Shown here in pieces: positions 8,878 through 16,721 of a stretch of DNA of 64,000 nt; the first letter of the stretch is position 1; each line of letters starts with the position of its first letter. Both the position numbers and the translations under genes were made by a program. Below the pieces are notes generated by a model. That model saw only the letters and a program-made list of their open reading frames with translations. It made no database searches and had not been told where the DNA came from. The stretch lies in the NCBI RefSeq assembly GCF_008364825.1, contig NZ_VTTO01000020.1, positions 45,021 through 109,020 of the forward strand, written 5' to 3'. This stretch comes from Azospirillum sp. B21. GTDB lineage: Bacteria; Pseudomonadota; Alphaproteobacteria; Azospirillales; Azospirillaceae.

Positions 8878-9399
8878 ATGGACAGCATGCCCTACATCTT
8901 CGCCGGTCTGGTCGGCCTCGCCTCCTTGTCCGTGTCGCTTCTGCTGGCCATGCGCCGGCTGAAGACCTCGGAGGAGCGGATCGCCAACGCCGTCTCCCGC
9001 AAGCAGGCGCAGGTGGAGCGGATCAAGAAGGTCGCCCGCGTCACGCTGCAGCAGGCCCGCGACCTGCGCGACGCCCGCCGCCGCAAGGCGATGGCCGAGC
9101 TGGGCTGTGAGGATCTGGAACAGCGCCTGAAGGCCGTCGGTGCCGCCGACCGCCGCATCTATGTGCTGGACGACCGCCGCACCCAGAAGGACCAGGGCTG
9201 GCTTCTGCGGGTGGTCAACATCGAATACGGCGCCCGCGTCAACGCCAACCTCACTCCCACCGCGCTGGACAGCTGGAAGCGCGGCCGCCGCTTCCTGGTC
9301 TGGGCGCTGGATGAGAAGAAGGCCCGCGAGAAGGTCAACGCCCGGTTTCCGGAGAACAAGGGCTTCACCGTCATGGGCGTGGAGTCCTATCTGGGGTAG
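8878..9399 (+). CDS. Membrane-anchored coiled-coil protein, paralogue 2
   Basis: A 173-aa protein. An N-terminal membrane helix (PYIFAGLVGLASLSVSLLLAM) is followed by a basic coiled coil and a C-terminal domain beginning about residue 95 (RRIYVLDDRR) and ending FTVMGVESYL. It resembles the preceding protein in order of parts and at the C-terminus. Function unknown. Both would face the cytoplasm or periplasm through one anchor; topology cannot be fixed by eye. A REP element (A2) begins 16 bases after the stop. Confidence 0.75.
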   Translation: MDSMPYIFAGLVGLASLSVSLLLAMRRLKTSEERIANAVSRKQAQVERIKKVARVTLQQARDLRDARRRKAMAELGCEDLEQRLKAVGAADRRIYVLDDRRTQKDQGWLLRVVNIEYGARVNANLTPTALDSWKRGRRFLVWALDEKKAREKVNARFPENKGFTVMGVESYLG

Positions 9400-9415
9400 G
9401 GTGTGGCTTCGATAA

Positions 9416-9520
9416 CCCCCACCTAACCTCCCCCGCTGGGCGGGGGAGGGACTGCCGCCGCTCTATCGAACAAGCACTTAATCCCCTCCCCCGCCCAGCG
9501 GGGGAGGGTCAGGATGGGGG
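9416..9520. repeat. REP-like palindromic element A2
   Basis: A 105-base element of two inverted arms: CCCCCACCTAACCTCCCCCG and its near complement ending AGGATGGGGG, each with the CCCCCGC(T/C)GGGCGGGGG hairpin, separated by about 40 unrelated bases. It has the same design as A3 and the outer parts of A1 and A4. It lies between two plus-strand genes. Confidence 0.85.
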
Positions 9521-9620
9521 CAATCGAAGCCAACACGCCCCGCCACAATAATGACACCAATCCCATTCCCGGACTATCATCCCTGCGCGCACCCATCCGC
9601 CAGCGCCGGGGAGCCTTGCC

Positions 9621-12600
9621 ATGATCCGCTACGCCGAACTGCAGGTCGCCACCAGCTTCAGCTTTCTGGAGGGGGCGTCGCACCCTGACGAGCTGGCGCT
9701 GACCGCGGCGGCACTCGGGCTGGCGGCGGTGGGGGTGACGGACCGCAATTCGCTGGCCGGCGTGGTGCAGATGCATGCGGCGGCGAAGAAGGCCGGCATC
9801 CGGGCGCTGATCGGCTGCCGGCTGGACCTGACCGACGCCGACAGCCTGCTGGCCTACCCGACCGACCGCGCCGCCTATGCCCGGCTGTCGCGGCTGCTGA
9901 CCCTGGGCAAGATGCGGGCGCCCAAGGGGGAATGCTTCATCGCCCGCGCCGACGTGCTGGCCCATGCCGAGGGCATGCTGTTCCTGCTGCTGTCGCCCGA
10001 CCGGCGCGACGAGTCGTTCCTGCGCGAGCTGCGCGCCTGGCGCGGCGGGCTGGCGCGCGGGCAGCTCTATCTGGCGGCGAGCCACCGCTACCAGGGCGAC
10101 GACGGCCGGCGGCTGCGCTGGCTGGCCGGGCTGGCGGAGGCGGAAGGGGTGCCGCTGGTCGCCACCAACGACGTGCTCTATCACGGCGCCGGGCGGCGGG
10201 CGCTGGCCGACGTGATGACCTGCATCCGCCATCACACCACCATCAACGAGGCCGGCTGGCGGCTGTCCGCCAATGCCGAGCGCCACCTGAAGCCGGCGGT
10301 CGAGATGGTGCGCCTGTTCCGCGACCATCCCGACGCCGTCGCCCGCAGCCTGGAGATCGCCGAGGCCTGCCGCTTCTCGCTGGACGAGCTGCGCTACGAG
10401 TACCCCGACGAGGTGGCGGAGGGGCGCGATCCGCAGGAGACGCTGGAAATCCTGACCTGGGCGGGTGCGGCCGGGAAGTATCCCGGCGGCATCCCCGATC
10501 CGGTCCGGCAGACCGTGGAGCGCGAACTGGCCCTGATCGCCGGCCAGGGCTACGCCCCCTATTTCCTGACCGTCCACGACATCGTCCGATTCGCCAAGGG
10601 CCAGGGCATCCTCTGCCAGGGGCGCGGCAGCGCCGCCAACTCCGTCGTCTGCTATTGCCTGGGCATCACCTCGGTCGATCCGACTGAAATCGATCTGCTG
10701 TTCGAGCGCTTCATCTCCGCCGCCCGCGGCGAGCCGCCGGACATCGACGTCGATTTCGAGCATGAACGGCGCGAGGAGGTGATCCAGTACATCTATAAAA
10801 AATACGGCCGCGCCCGCGCCGGCCTGACCGCCACCGTCATCCGCTACCGCGCCCGCAGTGCGTTGCGCGAGGTCGGCAAGGCGATGGGGCTGTCGGCCGA
10901 TCTGGTGGCGCGGCTGACCGGAACGATCTGGGGCTGGAGCAGCCAGGGCGTGGACGAGGAGCGCGCCCGTTCGCTCGGCCTCGACCCCGACGACCCGCGC
11001 CTGCAGCGGACGCTGGAACTGGCCAACGAACTGATCGGCTTTCCCCGCCACCTGTCGCAGCATGTCGGCGGCTTCGTCATCACCCGCGGGCCGCTGTCCG
11101 ATCTCTGCCCGGTCGCCAATGCCGCGATGGAGGACCGGACCACCATCGAATGGGACAAGGACGACATCGACGCGCTGGGCATCCTGAAGGTCGACGTGCT
11201 GGCGCTGGGCATGCTGACCTGCATCCGTCGCGCCTTCGACCTGATCGAACAGGTGCATGGGCAACGCTGGACGCTCGACAGCCTGCCCAAGGAGGATCCG
11301 GCGGTCTACGACATGCTCTGCCGCGCCGACAGCCTGGGCGTCTTCCAGGTCGAAAGCCGCGCGCAGATGAGCATGCTGCCCCGGCTGCGCCCGCGGGAAT
11401 TCTACGATCTGGTGATCGAGGTCGCCATCGTCCGCCCCGGTCCGATCCAGGGCGGCATGGTCCATCCCTACCTGCGCCGCCGCAGCGGGGCGGAGGAGAT
11501 CACCTACCCGATGCCGGCGCTGAAGCCGGTCCTCTACAAGACGCTGGGCGTGCCGCTGTTCCAGGAGCAGGCGATGAAGGTCGCCATGGTCGGCGCCGGC
11601 TTCACCGCCGAGGAGGCCGACCAGCTGCGCCGCGCCATGGCCGCGTTCCGCAGGACAGGACAGGTGCGCCTGTTCCACGACAAGTTCATCGCCGGCATGA
11701 TTGCCAACGGCTGCGACCCCGCCTTCGCCGAACGCTGTTTCCAGCAGATCGAGGGCTTCGGCGAATACGGCTTCCCAGAAAGCCATGCCGCCAGCTTCGC
11801 GCGGCTGGTCTATGTCTCCGCCTGGATCAAGCGCCACCACCCCGCCATCTTCGCCGCCGCACTGCTGAACAGCCAGCCCATGGGGTTCTACGCCCCCGCC
11901 CAGATCGTCCGCGACGCGCGGGAGCATGGCGTGACGGTCCTCCCGCCGGATGTGAATGTGTCGGGGTGGGATTGTGCGGTGGAGGTTGCGGGCGAGGCGC
12001 CGCCTCAGTCCCTTCTCCCCCCCGGGGAGAAGGTTAGGATGAGGGGGTTCGGCGCAGCCGAAGAGATCCTCGAAACGCATCCCCCTCACCCCGACCCTCT
12101 CCCCGGGGGGGAGAGGGGGAAGCGCCTCTACCTCCGCCTCGGCCTCCGCCTCATCAAGGGCTTCACCGAGTCGCACGCCGACGCCATCGTCCTCTCCCGC
12201 GCCGGCGGCTATCGCGACCCCTACGATTTGTGGCGGCGCGCCCGCCTGCCGGTCGCAGCATTGGAAAAGCTCGCCAAGGCCGACGCCTTCCGTTCCGTCG
12301 GGCTCGACCGGCGGGCGGCGCTGTGGGCGGTGCGGGCGCTGGGCGACCAGCCGCTGCCGCTGTTCGCGCGGCTGGACGGCCCGATGTCCGAAGAACCCGA
12401 AGCCCCGCTGCCCGCCATGGCGCTGGGGGAGCATGTGGTGATGGACTACACCAGCCTGTCGCTGTCGCTGAAGGCCCACCCGCTGGCCCTGCTGCGCGAC
12501 GGCCTGCCCGGCATCACCCCGGCGGAGCGGCTGGCCCGGACGCGCGACGGCCGGCGCCTGACCACCGCCGGGCTGGTGCTGGTCCGCCAGCGGCCGGGCA

Positions 12601-12863
12601 GCGCCGAGGGCGTCGTCTTCATCACGCTGGAGGACGAGACCGGGGTCGCCAACCTCGTCGTCATGCCCGACGCCTTCGAGACCTTCCGCCGCCCGATCAT
12701 GACCGCGCGGATGATGGCCGCCACCGGCCGGGTGCAGAACCACGAGGGCGTGGTGCATCTGCGCGTGGAATCGCTGATCGACCTGACCCACCGGCTGTCC
12801 GAACTGACCGGCGAAGACCGGCCCGCGGCCGGCCCCTTCCCCAAGGGCCGCAACTTTCATTGA
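9621..12863 (+). CDS. dnaE2: Error-prone DNA polymerase III alpha subunit, DnaE2/ImuC type
   Basis: A 1080-aa polymerase for translesion synthesis. An N-terminal PHP domain (YAELQVATSFSFLEGASHP) is followed by the polymerase core with catalytic aspartates D374, D376 and D378 (PDIDVDFE), the finger region IEWDKDDIDALGILKVDVL, and a C-terminal OB-fold. It lacks the longer C-terminus of replicative DnaE, which fits DnaE2. Around residues 796-834 the reading frame runs through a complete REP element (B1), adding roughly 38 residues without a stop. No imuA or imuB lies beside it, and I see no alphaproteobacterial LexA box (GTTC-N7-GTTC) in the 100 bases upstream. Confidence 0.93.
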   Translation: MIRYAELQVATSFSFLEGASHPDELALTAAALGLAAVGVTDRNSLAGVVQMHAAAKKAGIRALIGCRLDLTDADSLLAYPTDRAAYARLSRLLTLGKMRAPKGECFIARADVLAHAEGMLFLLLSPDRRDESFLRELRAWRGGLARGQLYLAASHRYQGDDGRRLRWLAGLAEAEGVPLVATNDVLYHGAGRRALADVMTCIRHHTTINEAGWRLSANAERHLKPAVEMVRLFRDHPDAVARSLEIAEACRFSLDELRYEYPDEVAEGRDPQETLEILTWAGAAGKYPGGIPDPVRQTVERELALIAGQGYAPYFLTVHDIVRFAKGQGILCQGRGSAANSVVCYCLGITSVDPTEIDLLFERFISAARGEPPDIDVDFEHERREEVIQYIYKKYGRARAGLTATVIRYRARSALREVGKAMGLSADLVARLTGTIWGWSSQGVDEERARSLGLDPDDPRLQRTLELANELIGFPRHLSQHVGGFVITRGPLSDLCPVANAAMEDRTTIEWDKDDIDALGILKVDVLALGMLTCIRRAFDLIEQVHGQRWTLDSLPKEDPAVYDMLCRADSLGVFQVESRAQMSMLPRLRPREFYDLVIEVAIVRPGPIQGGMVHPYLRRRSGAEEITYPMPALKPVLYKTLGVPLFQEQAMKVAMVGAGFTAEEADQLRRAMAAFRRTGQVRLFHDKFIAGMIANGCDPAFAERCFQQIEGFGEYGFPESHAASFARLVYVSAWIKRHHPAIFAAALLNSQPMGFYAPAQIVRDAREHGVTVLPPDVNVSGWDCAVEVAGEAPPQSLLPPGEKVRMRGFGAAEEILETHPPHPDPLPGGERGKRLYLRLGLRLIKGFTESHADAIVLSRAGGYRDPYDLWRRARLPVAALEKLAKADAFRSVGLDRRAALWAVRALGDQPLPLFARLDGPMSEEPEAPLPAMALGEHVVMDYTSLSLSLKAHPLALLRDGLPGITPAERLARTRDGRRLTTAGLVLVRQRPGSAEGVVFITLEDETGVANLVVMPDAFETFRRPIMTARMMAATGRVQNHEGVVHLRVESLIDLTHRLSELTGEDRPAAGPFPKGRNFH
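12009..12120. repeat. REP-like palindromic element B1, inside the dnaE2 coding sequence
   Basis: Inverted arms CTTCTCCCCCCCGGGGAGAA and CCTCTCCCCGGGGGGGAGAG flank a 45-base spacer, with outer GGATGAGGGGG and CCCCCTCACCCC. This is the same design as B2 and B3, which are intergenic. It is in frame and is translated as arms reading LLPPGEKVRMRG and HPDPLPGGERG. Confidence 0.88.
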
Positions 12864-12898
12864 AGTGACCGGCCATTTTAATTCAGCCAGCTGATTGC

Positions 12899-12920
12899 TC
12901 CTGACATCACGCTGTCAGGA
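12899..12920. promoter_or_regulatory. TGTCAGGA palindrome upstream of the VOC gene
   Basis: TCCTGACA-TCACGC-TGTCAGGA is a perfect 8-base inverted repeat. A third copy of the half site (TGTCAGGA, 12978-12985) overlaps the VOC gene ribosome binding site. No T-run follows, so an operator is more likely than a terminator. The WYL regulator two genes along is a natural candidate ligand (inference). Confidence 0.5.
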
Positions 12921-12994
12921 GGGGGTGTGCTATCAAGGGGGAGTGCCGGCACGAACCACGAACATCCCTCCCCCACTTGTCAGGAGCCCGTTCC

Positions 12995-13372
12995 ATGAAC
13001 AACCCGCATGTCGCCACCTGGTTCGAAATCCCCGCCGCCGACCTCGCCCGTGCCGTGCGCTTCTACGAGGCCGTCTTCGCCACCAAGATGGTCCAGGAAC
13101 CCTGCCCCAGCGGCATGAAGATGGCTGTCTTCCCGGCCGACGGCGAGGCGGTGAAGGGCTGCCTGATCGAGCACGAGTCGTGCAAGCCCAGCGCCGACGG
13201 CACGACCGTCTACCTGAACGGCGGCGACGACCTGTCCGCCCCGCTGGCCCGTGCCGAGCAGGCCGGCGCCACCATCGTCGTGCCGAAGACGCTGATCACC
13301 CCCGAAATCGGCTATTTCGCCCAGTTCATCGACAGCGAGGGCAACCGCGTCGGCCTCTATTCGATGCACTGA
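12995..13372 (+). CDS. VOC-superfamily (glyoxalase/bleomycin resistance-like) protein
   Basis: A 125-aa single-domain vicinal-oxygen-chelate protein. It shows the pattern VATWFEIPAADLARAVRFYEAVF at the start and GYFAQFIDSEGNRVGLYS at the end. It is close to the YaeR/PhnB-like group with a C-terminal glutamate or aspartate as metal ligand; substrate unknown. ATG 12995 has AGGAG 8 bases upstream. It lies 37 bases before a WYL regulator on the same strand, probably one operon, which suggests the regulator controls it. Confidence 0.85.
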   Translation: MNNPHVATWFEIPAADLARAVRFYEAVFATKMVQEPCPSGMKMAVFPADGEAVKGCLIEHESCKPSADGTTVYLNGGDDLSAPLARAEQAGATIVVPKTLITPEIGYFAQFIDSEGNRVGLYSMH

Positions 13373-13409
13373 TCCCGATGCACTGACCCTGCCGACCTGA
13401 GCCGCCTCC

Positions 13410-14105
13410 ATGCGCCGCGCCGACCGCCTGTTCCAGATCGTCCAGCATCTCCGCAAGGGGCGGCTGGTGACGGCTGCCGAACTGGCGCGCTGCCTGGAGG
13501 TGTCGGAGCGCACCGTCTACCGCGACATGCGCGACCTCGCCTCCTCCGGCGTGCCGGTGGAGGGCGAGGCCGGCGTCGGCTATCTGCTGCGCGACGGCTA
13601 CGACCTGCCGCCGCTGATGTTCACCCGGGAGGAGGTGGAGGCGCTGGTGGTCGGCGCCCGCCTCGCCCGCGCCTGGGTCGGCGGCGGCTTGGCCGATGCC
13701 GCCGCCCGCGCGCTGGACAAGGTGGAGGCGGTGGTGCCGGAGGCACGGCGGCGCGAGCTGGCCGACAGCCGCGTCTTCGTCCCCGACTTCTCCTTCCCCG
13801 CCCCCTTGCGCGAGCGGATGGACGTGCTGCGCTGCGCCATCAACGCCAGGCGCGTCGTGCTGTTCGACTACCGGCGCGAGGACGGCACCCATTCCGCCCG
13901 CGCGGTCCAGCCGCTGGGCCTGTTCTTCTGGGGCCGCGTCTGGACGCTCGGCGCCTGGTGCGAACTGCGCGAGGAGTTCCGCAGCTTCCGCATCGACCGC
14001 ATGGAGACCCTGATGGCGCTGGAGCGCCGATTCGACGAAATCCCCGGCCGCGGCCTGGAGGACTATCTCGCCCTTTGGCGCGAGGAAGGCTGTCCGCGGG
14101 GGTGA
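13410..14105 (+). CDS. HTH-WYL transcriptional regulator (YafY/DeoR-like)
   Basis: A 231-aa protein. An N-terminal winged helix (residues about 1-60: RRADRLFQIVQHLRKGRLVT, then VSERTVYRDMRDL) is followed by a WYL domain around residues 130-205 (VVLFDYRREDG, then QPLGLFFWGRVWTLGAWCELREEFRSFRIDRM). WYL domains bind small ligands or nucleic acid signals. It follows the VOC gene closely. The palindrome at 12899-12920 may be its operator. Confidence 0.88.
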   Translation: MRRADRLFQIVQHLRKGRLVTAAELARCLEVSERTVYRDMRDLASSGVPVEGEAGVGYLLRDGYDLPPLMFTREEVEALVVGARLARAWVGGGLADAAARALDKVEAVVPEARRRELADSRVFVPDFSFPAPLRERMDVLRCAINARRVVLFDYRREDGTHSARAVQPLGLFFWGRVWTLGAWCELREEFRSFRIDRMETLMALERRFDEIPGRGLEDYLALWREEGCPRG

Positions 14106-14111
14106 GGCGCC

Positions 14112-14582
14112 CTACTCCACCAGCCTGATCTCCGTCGTCGCCACGCCCGACGCGCCGACAGGCACCGCATAGTCGTCGAAGCTCGGCGGGCCGAAGCTGC
14201 CGCGGGCGGAGCGGCTGAAGCCGTGCGGTTCGGCGGGGATGCCGAACAGCCCGGTGGCGAGTTCCCCGTTGTTGTCCAGGTCCTGGAAGGCGATCAGCCC
14301 ATAGCGCCCGGCCGGCAGGTCGGGGAAGACCGCGACCAGATCCGTCCCCACCGCCGCGGCGAAATAGCCGGCGCGCGGCGCCTTCGCCGCCTGCGCCTCG
14401 GCACTGTCGAACAGCGCGATCATCACCTTGCCCTGATTGGGCTTGACGTTGCGGACGGTTGCGCGAAGCTCCCCGGCGGCGGCCGTACCCGCGGTTGCCA
14501 GCACCAGCAGCGTCACCGGGGCGGTCATCCTTGCGAACCAACGGCTTGCAAACCTACGCGCGAACCAACGGCATGCCTTCAT
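14112..14582 (-). CDS. Exported DUF2141 protein
   Basis: A 156-aa protein with an N-terminal signal peptide (basic start, hydrophobic VTLLVLATAGTAAA, cleavage near AAA-GEL). The mature domain is the DUF2141 pattern: KVMIALFDSAEA, then LPAGRYGLIAFQDLDNNGELATGLFGIPAEPHGFS. The family is secreted and of unknown function. ATG 14582 has AGGAAGGA upstream. It is divergent from the LytTR gene with only 45 bases between starts. Confidence 0.85.
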   Translation of the reverse strand: MKACRWFARRFASRWFARMTAPVTLLVLATAGTAAAGELRATVRNVKPNQGKVMIALFDSAEAQAAKAPRAGYFAAAVGTDLVAVFPDLPAGRYGLIAFQDLDNNGELATGLFGIPAEPHGFSRSARGSFGPPSFDDYAVPVGASGVATTEIRLVE

Positions 14583-14627
14583 TTCCCGATCCTTCCTGGC
14601 GATCCCCGGCCGGCCGGGCACCGCGCG

Positions 14628-15476
14628 ATGCGTGACGCAACCATGCCGGACGGCGCCGCCTCCACCCCATCCGCCCCTTATGGGCGGCGCATGCTGCGCC
14701 GGCACCTGCCGCTGCTGGCGGGCTCCATCCTAGCATTGGCTCTGCTGGGACCGTTCGGCACATTTCGGGAGATGGGTTTTCTCTCGCGGCTTGCCTATTG
14801 GGGCGGGCTGATCACCACCGGCTGGTCGATGTTCGAACTGGTGGTGCAGGTCGCCCGCCGCGTCCTGCCGAATCTGGAGCGCACATGGCCGCTGATGCTG
14901 GCCGCGGCGTTCCTGACCGTCGGCGTGCTGCAGACCCTGGTGGTCGCCCTGTTGGAAAACCGGCTGCGCGGCCAGGATTTCCTCACCCCCGCCGGGCTGG
15001 CCGAACTGTTCGGCTATGTGCTGGTCATCACCACCCTGGTGGCGGCCCTGCCGGTGTGGCTGGAGTTGCGGGAGCAAGGCATCGTCGGGCACCGACCGCC
15101 TGCCCCGCCCGAGTCCTCCATTGACGGCAGACCGGCCACGCCACGCCTCGCCCCGTTCCTCGACCGCATCCCGTCCAGGCTGGGCCGCGACCTGCTGGCG
15201 CTGGAGATGGAGGACCATTACGTCCGCGTCCACACCGCGCTGGGCAGCGACCTGATCCTGATGCGGATGCGCGACGCGGTGGCGGAACTGGCGGGCATCG
15301 ACGGGCGGCAGGTCCACCGCTCCTATTGGGTCGCCGCCTCCGCCGTCGCGGCGGTGGAGCGCAAGCCGGACGGCAAGCTGTCGCTGCGGCTGACCAACGG
15401 CCTGCTGGTGCCGGTCAGCCGCACCCACGCGCCCTCGGTGCGCGCCGCCGGCTGGACCGAGAAGGCCGTCTCCTAA
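14628..15476 (+). CDS. Membrane LytTR-domain regulator
   Basis: A 282-aa protein. Four hydrophobic segments lie in residues about 25-150 (LPLLAGSILALALLGPF; LAYWGGLITTGWSMFELVV; WPLMLAAAFLTVGVLQTLVV; FGYVLVITTLVAALPVW). A C-terminal LytTR DNA-binding domain follows (RDLLALEMEDHYVRVHTALG, then GRQVHRSYWVA). It is probably a membrane-tethered transcription factor. No sensor kinase is adjacent. ATG 14628 is the first plausible start; ATG 14643 is close. Its stop overlaps the convergent gpsA stop by 4 bases. Confidence 0.85.
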   Translation: MRDATMPDGAASTPSAPYGRRMLRRHLPLLAGSILALALLGPFGTFREMGFLSRLAYWGGLITTGWSMFELVVQVARRVLPNLERTWPLMLAAAFLTVGVLQTLVVALLENRLRGQDFLTPAGLAELFGYVLVITTLVAALPVWLELREQGIVGHRPPAPPESSIDGRPATPRLAPFLDRIPSRLGRDLLALEMEDHYVRVHTALGSDLILMRMRDAVAELAGIDGRQVHRSYWVAASAVAAVERKPDGKLSLRLTNGLLVPVSRTHAPSVRAAGWTEKAVS

Positions 15477-16492
15477 ACGCCCTCTCCGCGGAAGGGGCGC
15501 GACAGCAGCCCGTCGATGGTCTCGTCCAGCCCGGCGCCGCGGTTCAAGATGGCGTCGACCGCGGCGCAGATCGGCATGTCGACGCCCAGCTTCGCCGCCA
15601 GCCCGACCACCGCGGCGGCGGTGTAGACGCCTTCCGCCACCGACCGGCGCACCGCCAGGATCTCGGCCAGCGCCTTGCCCTCGCCCAGCGCCGCCCCCAG
15701 CGACATGTTGCGCGACTGCAGACTGGAGCAGGTCAGCGTCAAATCGCCCAGGCCCGACAGCCCCATCAGCGTCTCCGCCCGTCCGCCGAGCGCCAGCGCC
15801 AGCCGGGTGATCTCCGCCAGCCCGCGGGTGATCAGCGCGGCGCGGGCATTGTCGCCCAGCCGCCGCCCCTCGACCACGCCGCAGGCGATGGCCAGCACAT
15901 TCTTCACCGCCCCGCCGATCTGCGAGCCGACGACGTCGTCCGAGCGGTAGGGCCGGAAGGTGCGGCTGCCCAACGCGGCGACCAGCGCCGTGCCCAGCGC
16001 CTCGTCGGCGCAGGCCAGCGTCACCGCCGTGGGCAGCCCGCGCGCCACCTCCGCCGCGAAGGTCGGGCCGGACAGGATCGCCACCGGATTGCCGCCCGGC
16101 AGGGACGCGGCGACCGCCTCGCTCATCAGCGCGTGGCTGTCCAGCTCGATCCCCTTGGCGCAGACGACCACCGGCGCGCCCGACTTCAGCAGCGGCGCCA
16201 TCCGTGCGGTGACGCTGCGCGCATGCTGGGCCGGCGACACCAGCAGCACCGCGTCGCAATCGCCGAGATCGGCCAGATCGCCGGTGACCCGCAACGCGTC
16301 GGGCAGCGGCACGCCGGGCAGGTAGTCGCGGTTCTCGCGCCGGATGCTCATCGCCTCCACCACCGCCGGCTCGCGCGCCCACAGCAGCGTCTCCCGCCCG
16401 GCGCGCAACGCCGCCAGCGCCAGCGCCGTCCCCCAGGCGCCGCCGCCGACGACGCCGATGCGGTGAAGGGAGGAGGGGGGCACGGCACTCAT
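15473..16492 (-). CDS. gpsA: Glycerol-3-phosphate dehydrogenase [NAD(P)+]
   Basis: A 339-aa enzyme reducing dihydroxyacetone phosphate to sn-glycerol 3-phosphate for phospholipid synthesis. The dinucleotide motif GVVGGGAWGTALA is at the N-terminus. The substrate region includes VVVCAKGIE, and NVLAIACGVVEG and GLSGLGDLTLTCSS are family signatures. It lies downstream of tsaD on the same strand, as in many alphaproteobacteria, but REP element B2 separates them. Confidence 0.95.
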   Translation of the reverse strand: MSAVPPSSLHRIGVVGGGAWGTALALAALRAGRETLLWAREPAVVEAMSIRRENRDYLPGVPLPDALRVTGDLADLGDCDAVLLVSPAQHARSVTARMAPLLKSGAPVVVCAKGIELDSHALMSEAVAASLPGGNPVAILSGPTFAAEVARGLPTAVTLACADEALGTALVAALGSRTFRPYRSDDVVGSQIGGAVKNVLAIACGVVEGRRLGDNARAALITRGLAEITRLALALGGRAETLMGLSGLGDLTLTCSSLQSRNMSLGAALGEGKALAEILAVRRSVAEGVYTAAAVVGLAAKLGVDMPICAAVDAILNRGAGLDETIDGLLSRPFRGEGV

Positions 16493-16542
16493 GGCGATTC
16501 ACTCACGCTAATGAAACGATCACCAAAGCGATCACGCCCCAC

Positions 16543-16685
16543 CCTCCCTCTCCCCCCCGGGGAGAGGGTCGGGGTGAGGGGGATGCATGGGGAGGATTTA
16601 GAAGAAATGCAGCAGCGTCGCGCATCGAACAGAGCCACGCCGCGCATCCCCCTCACCCTAACCCTCTCCCCGGGGGGGAGAGGGG
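16543..16685. repeat. REP-like palindromic element B2
   Basis: Inverted arms CCCTCTCCCCCCCGGGGAGAGG and its near complement sit about 60 bases apart, with flanking GGGGTGAGGGGG and CCCCCTCACCCT. It lies between tsaD and gpsA, both on the minus strand, so it would be within their transcript if they are cotranscribed. Confidence 0.85.
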
Positions 16686-16721
16686 ACATCACCGGGGAGA
16701 GAGAGAATACAAGGATGCGTC

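Noticed and set aside
9423..12860. A 1145-codon open frame on the minus strand across dnaE2
   Set aside because: It is the antisense shadow of a high-GC gene. Its translation is rich in H, G, Q and R with no recognisable domain, and it runs through both REP elements.
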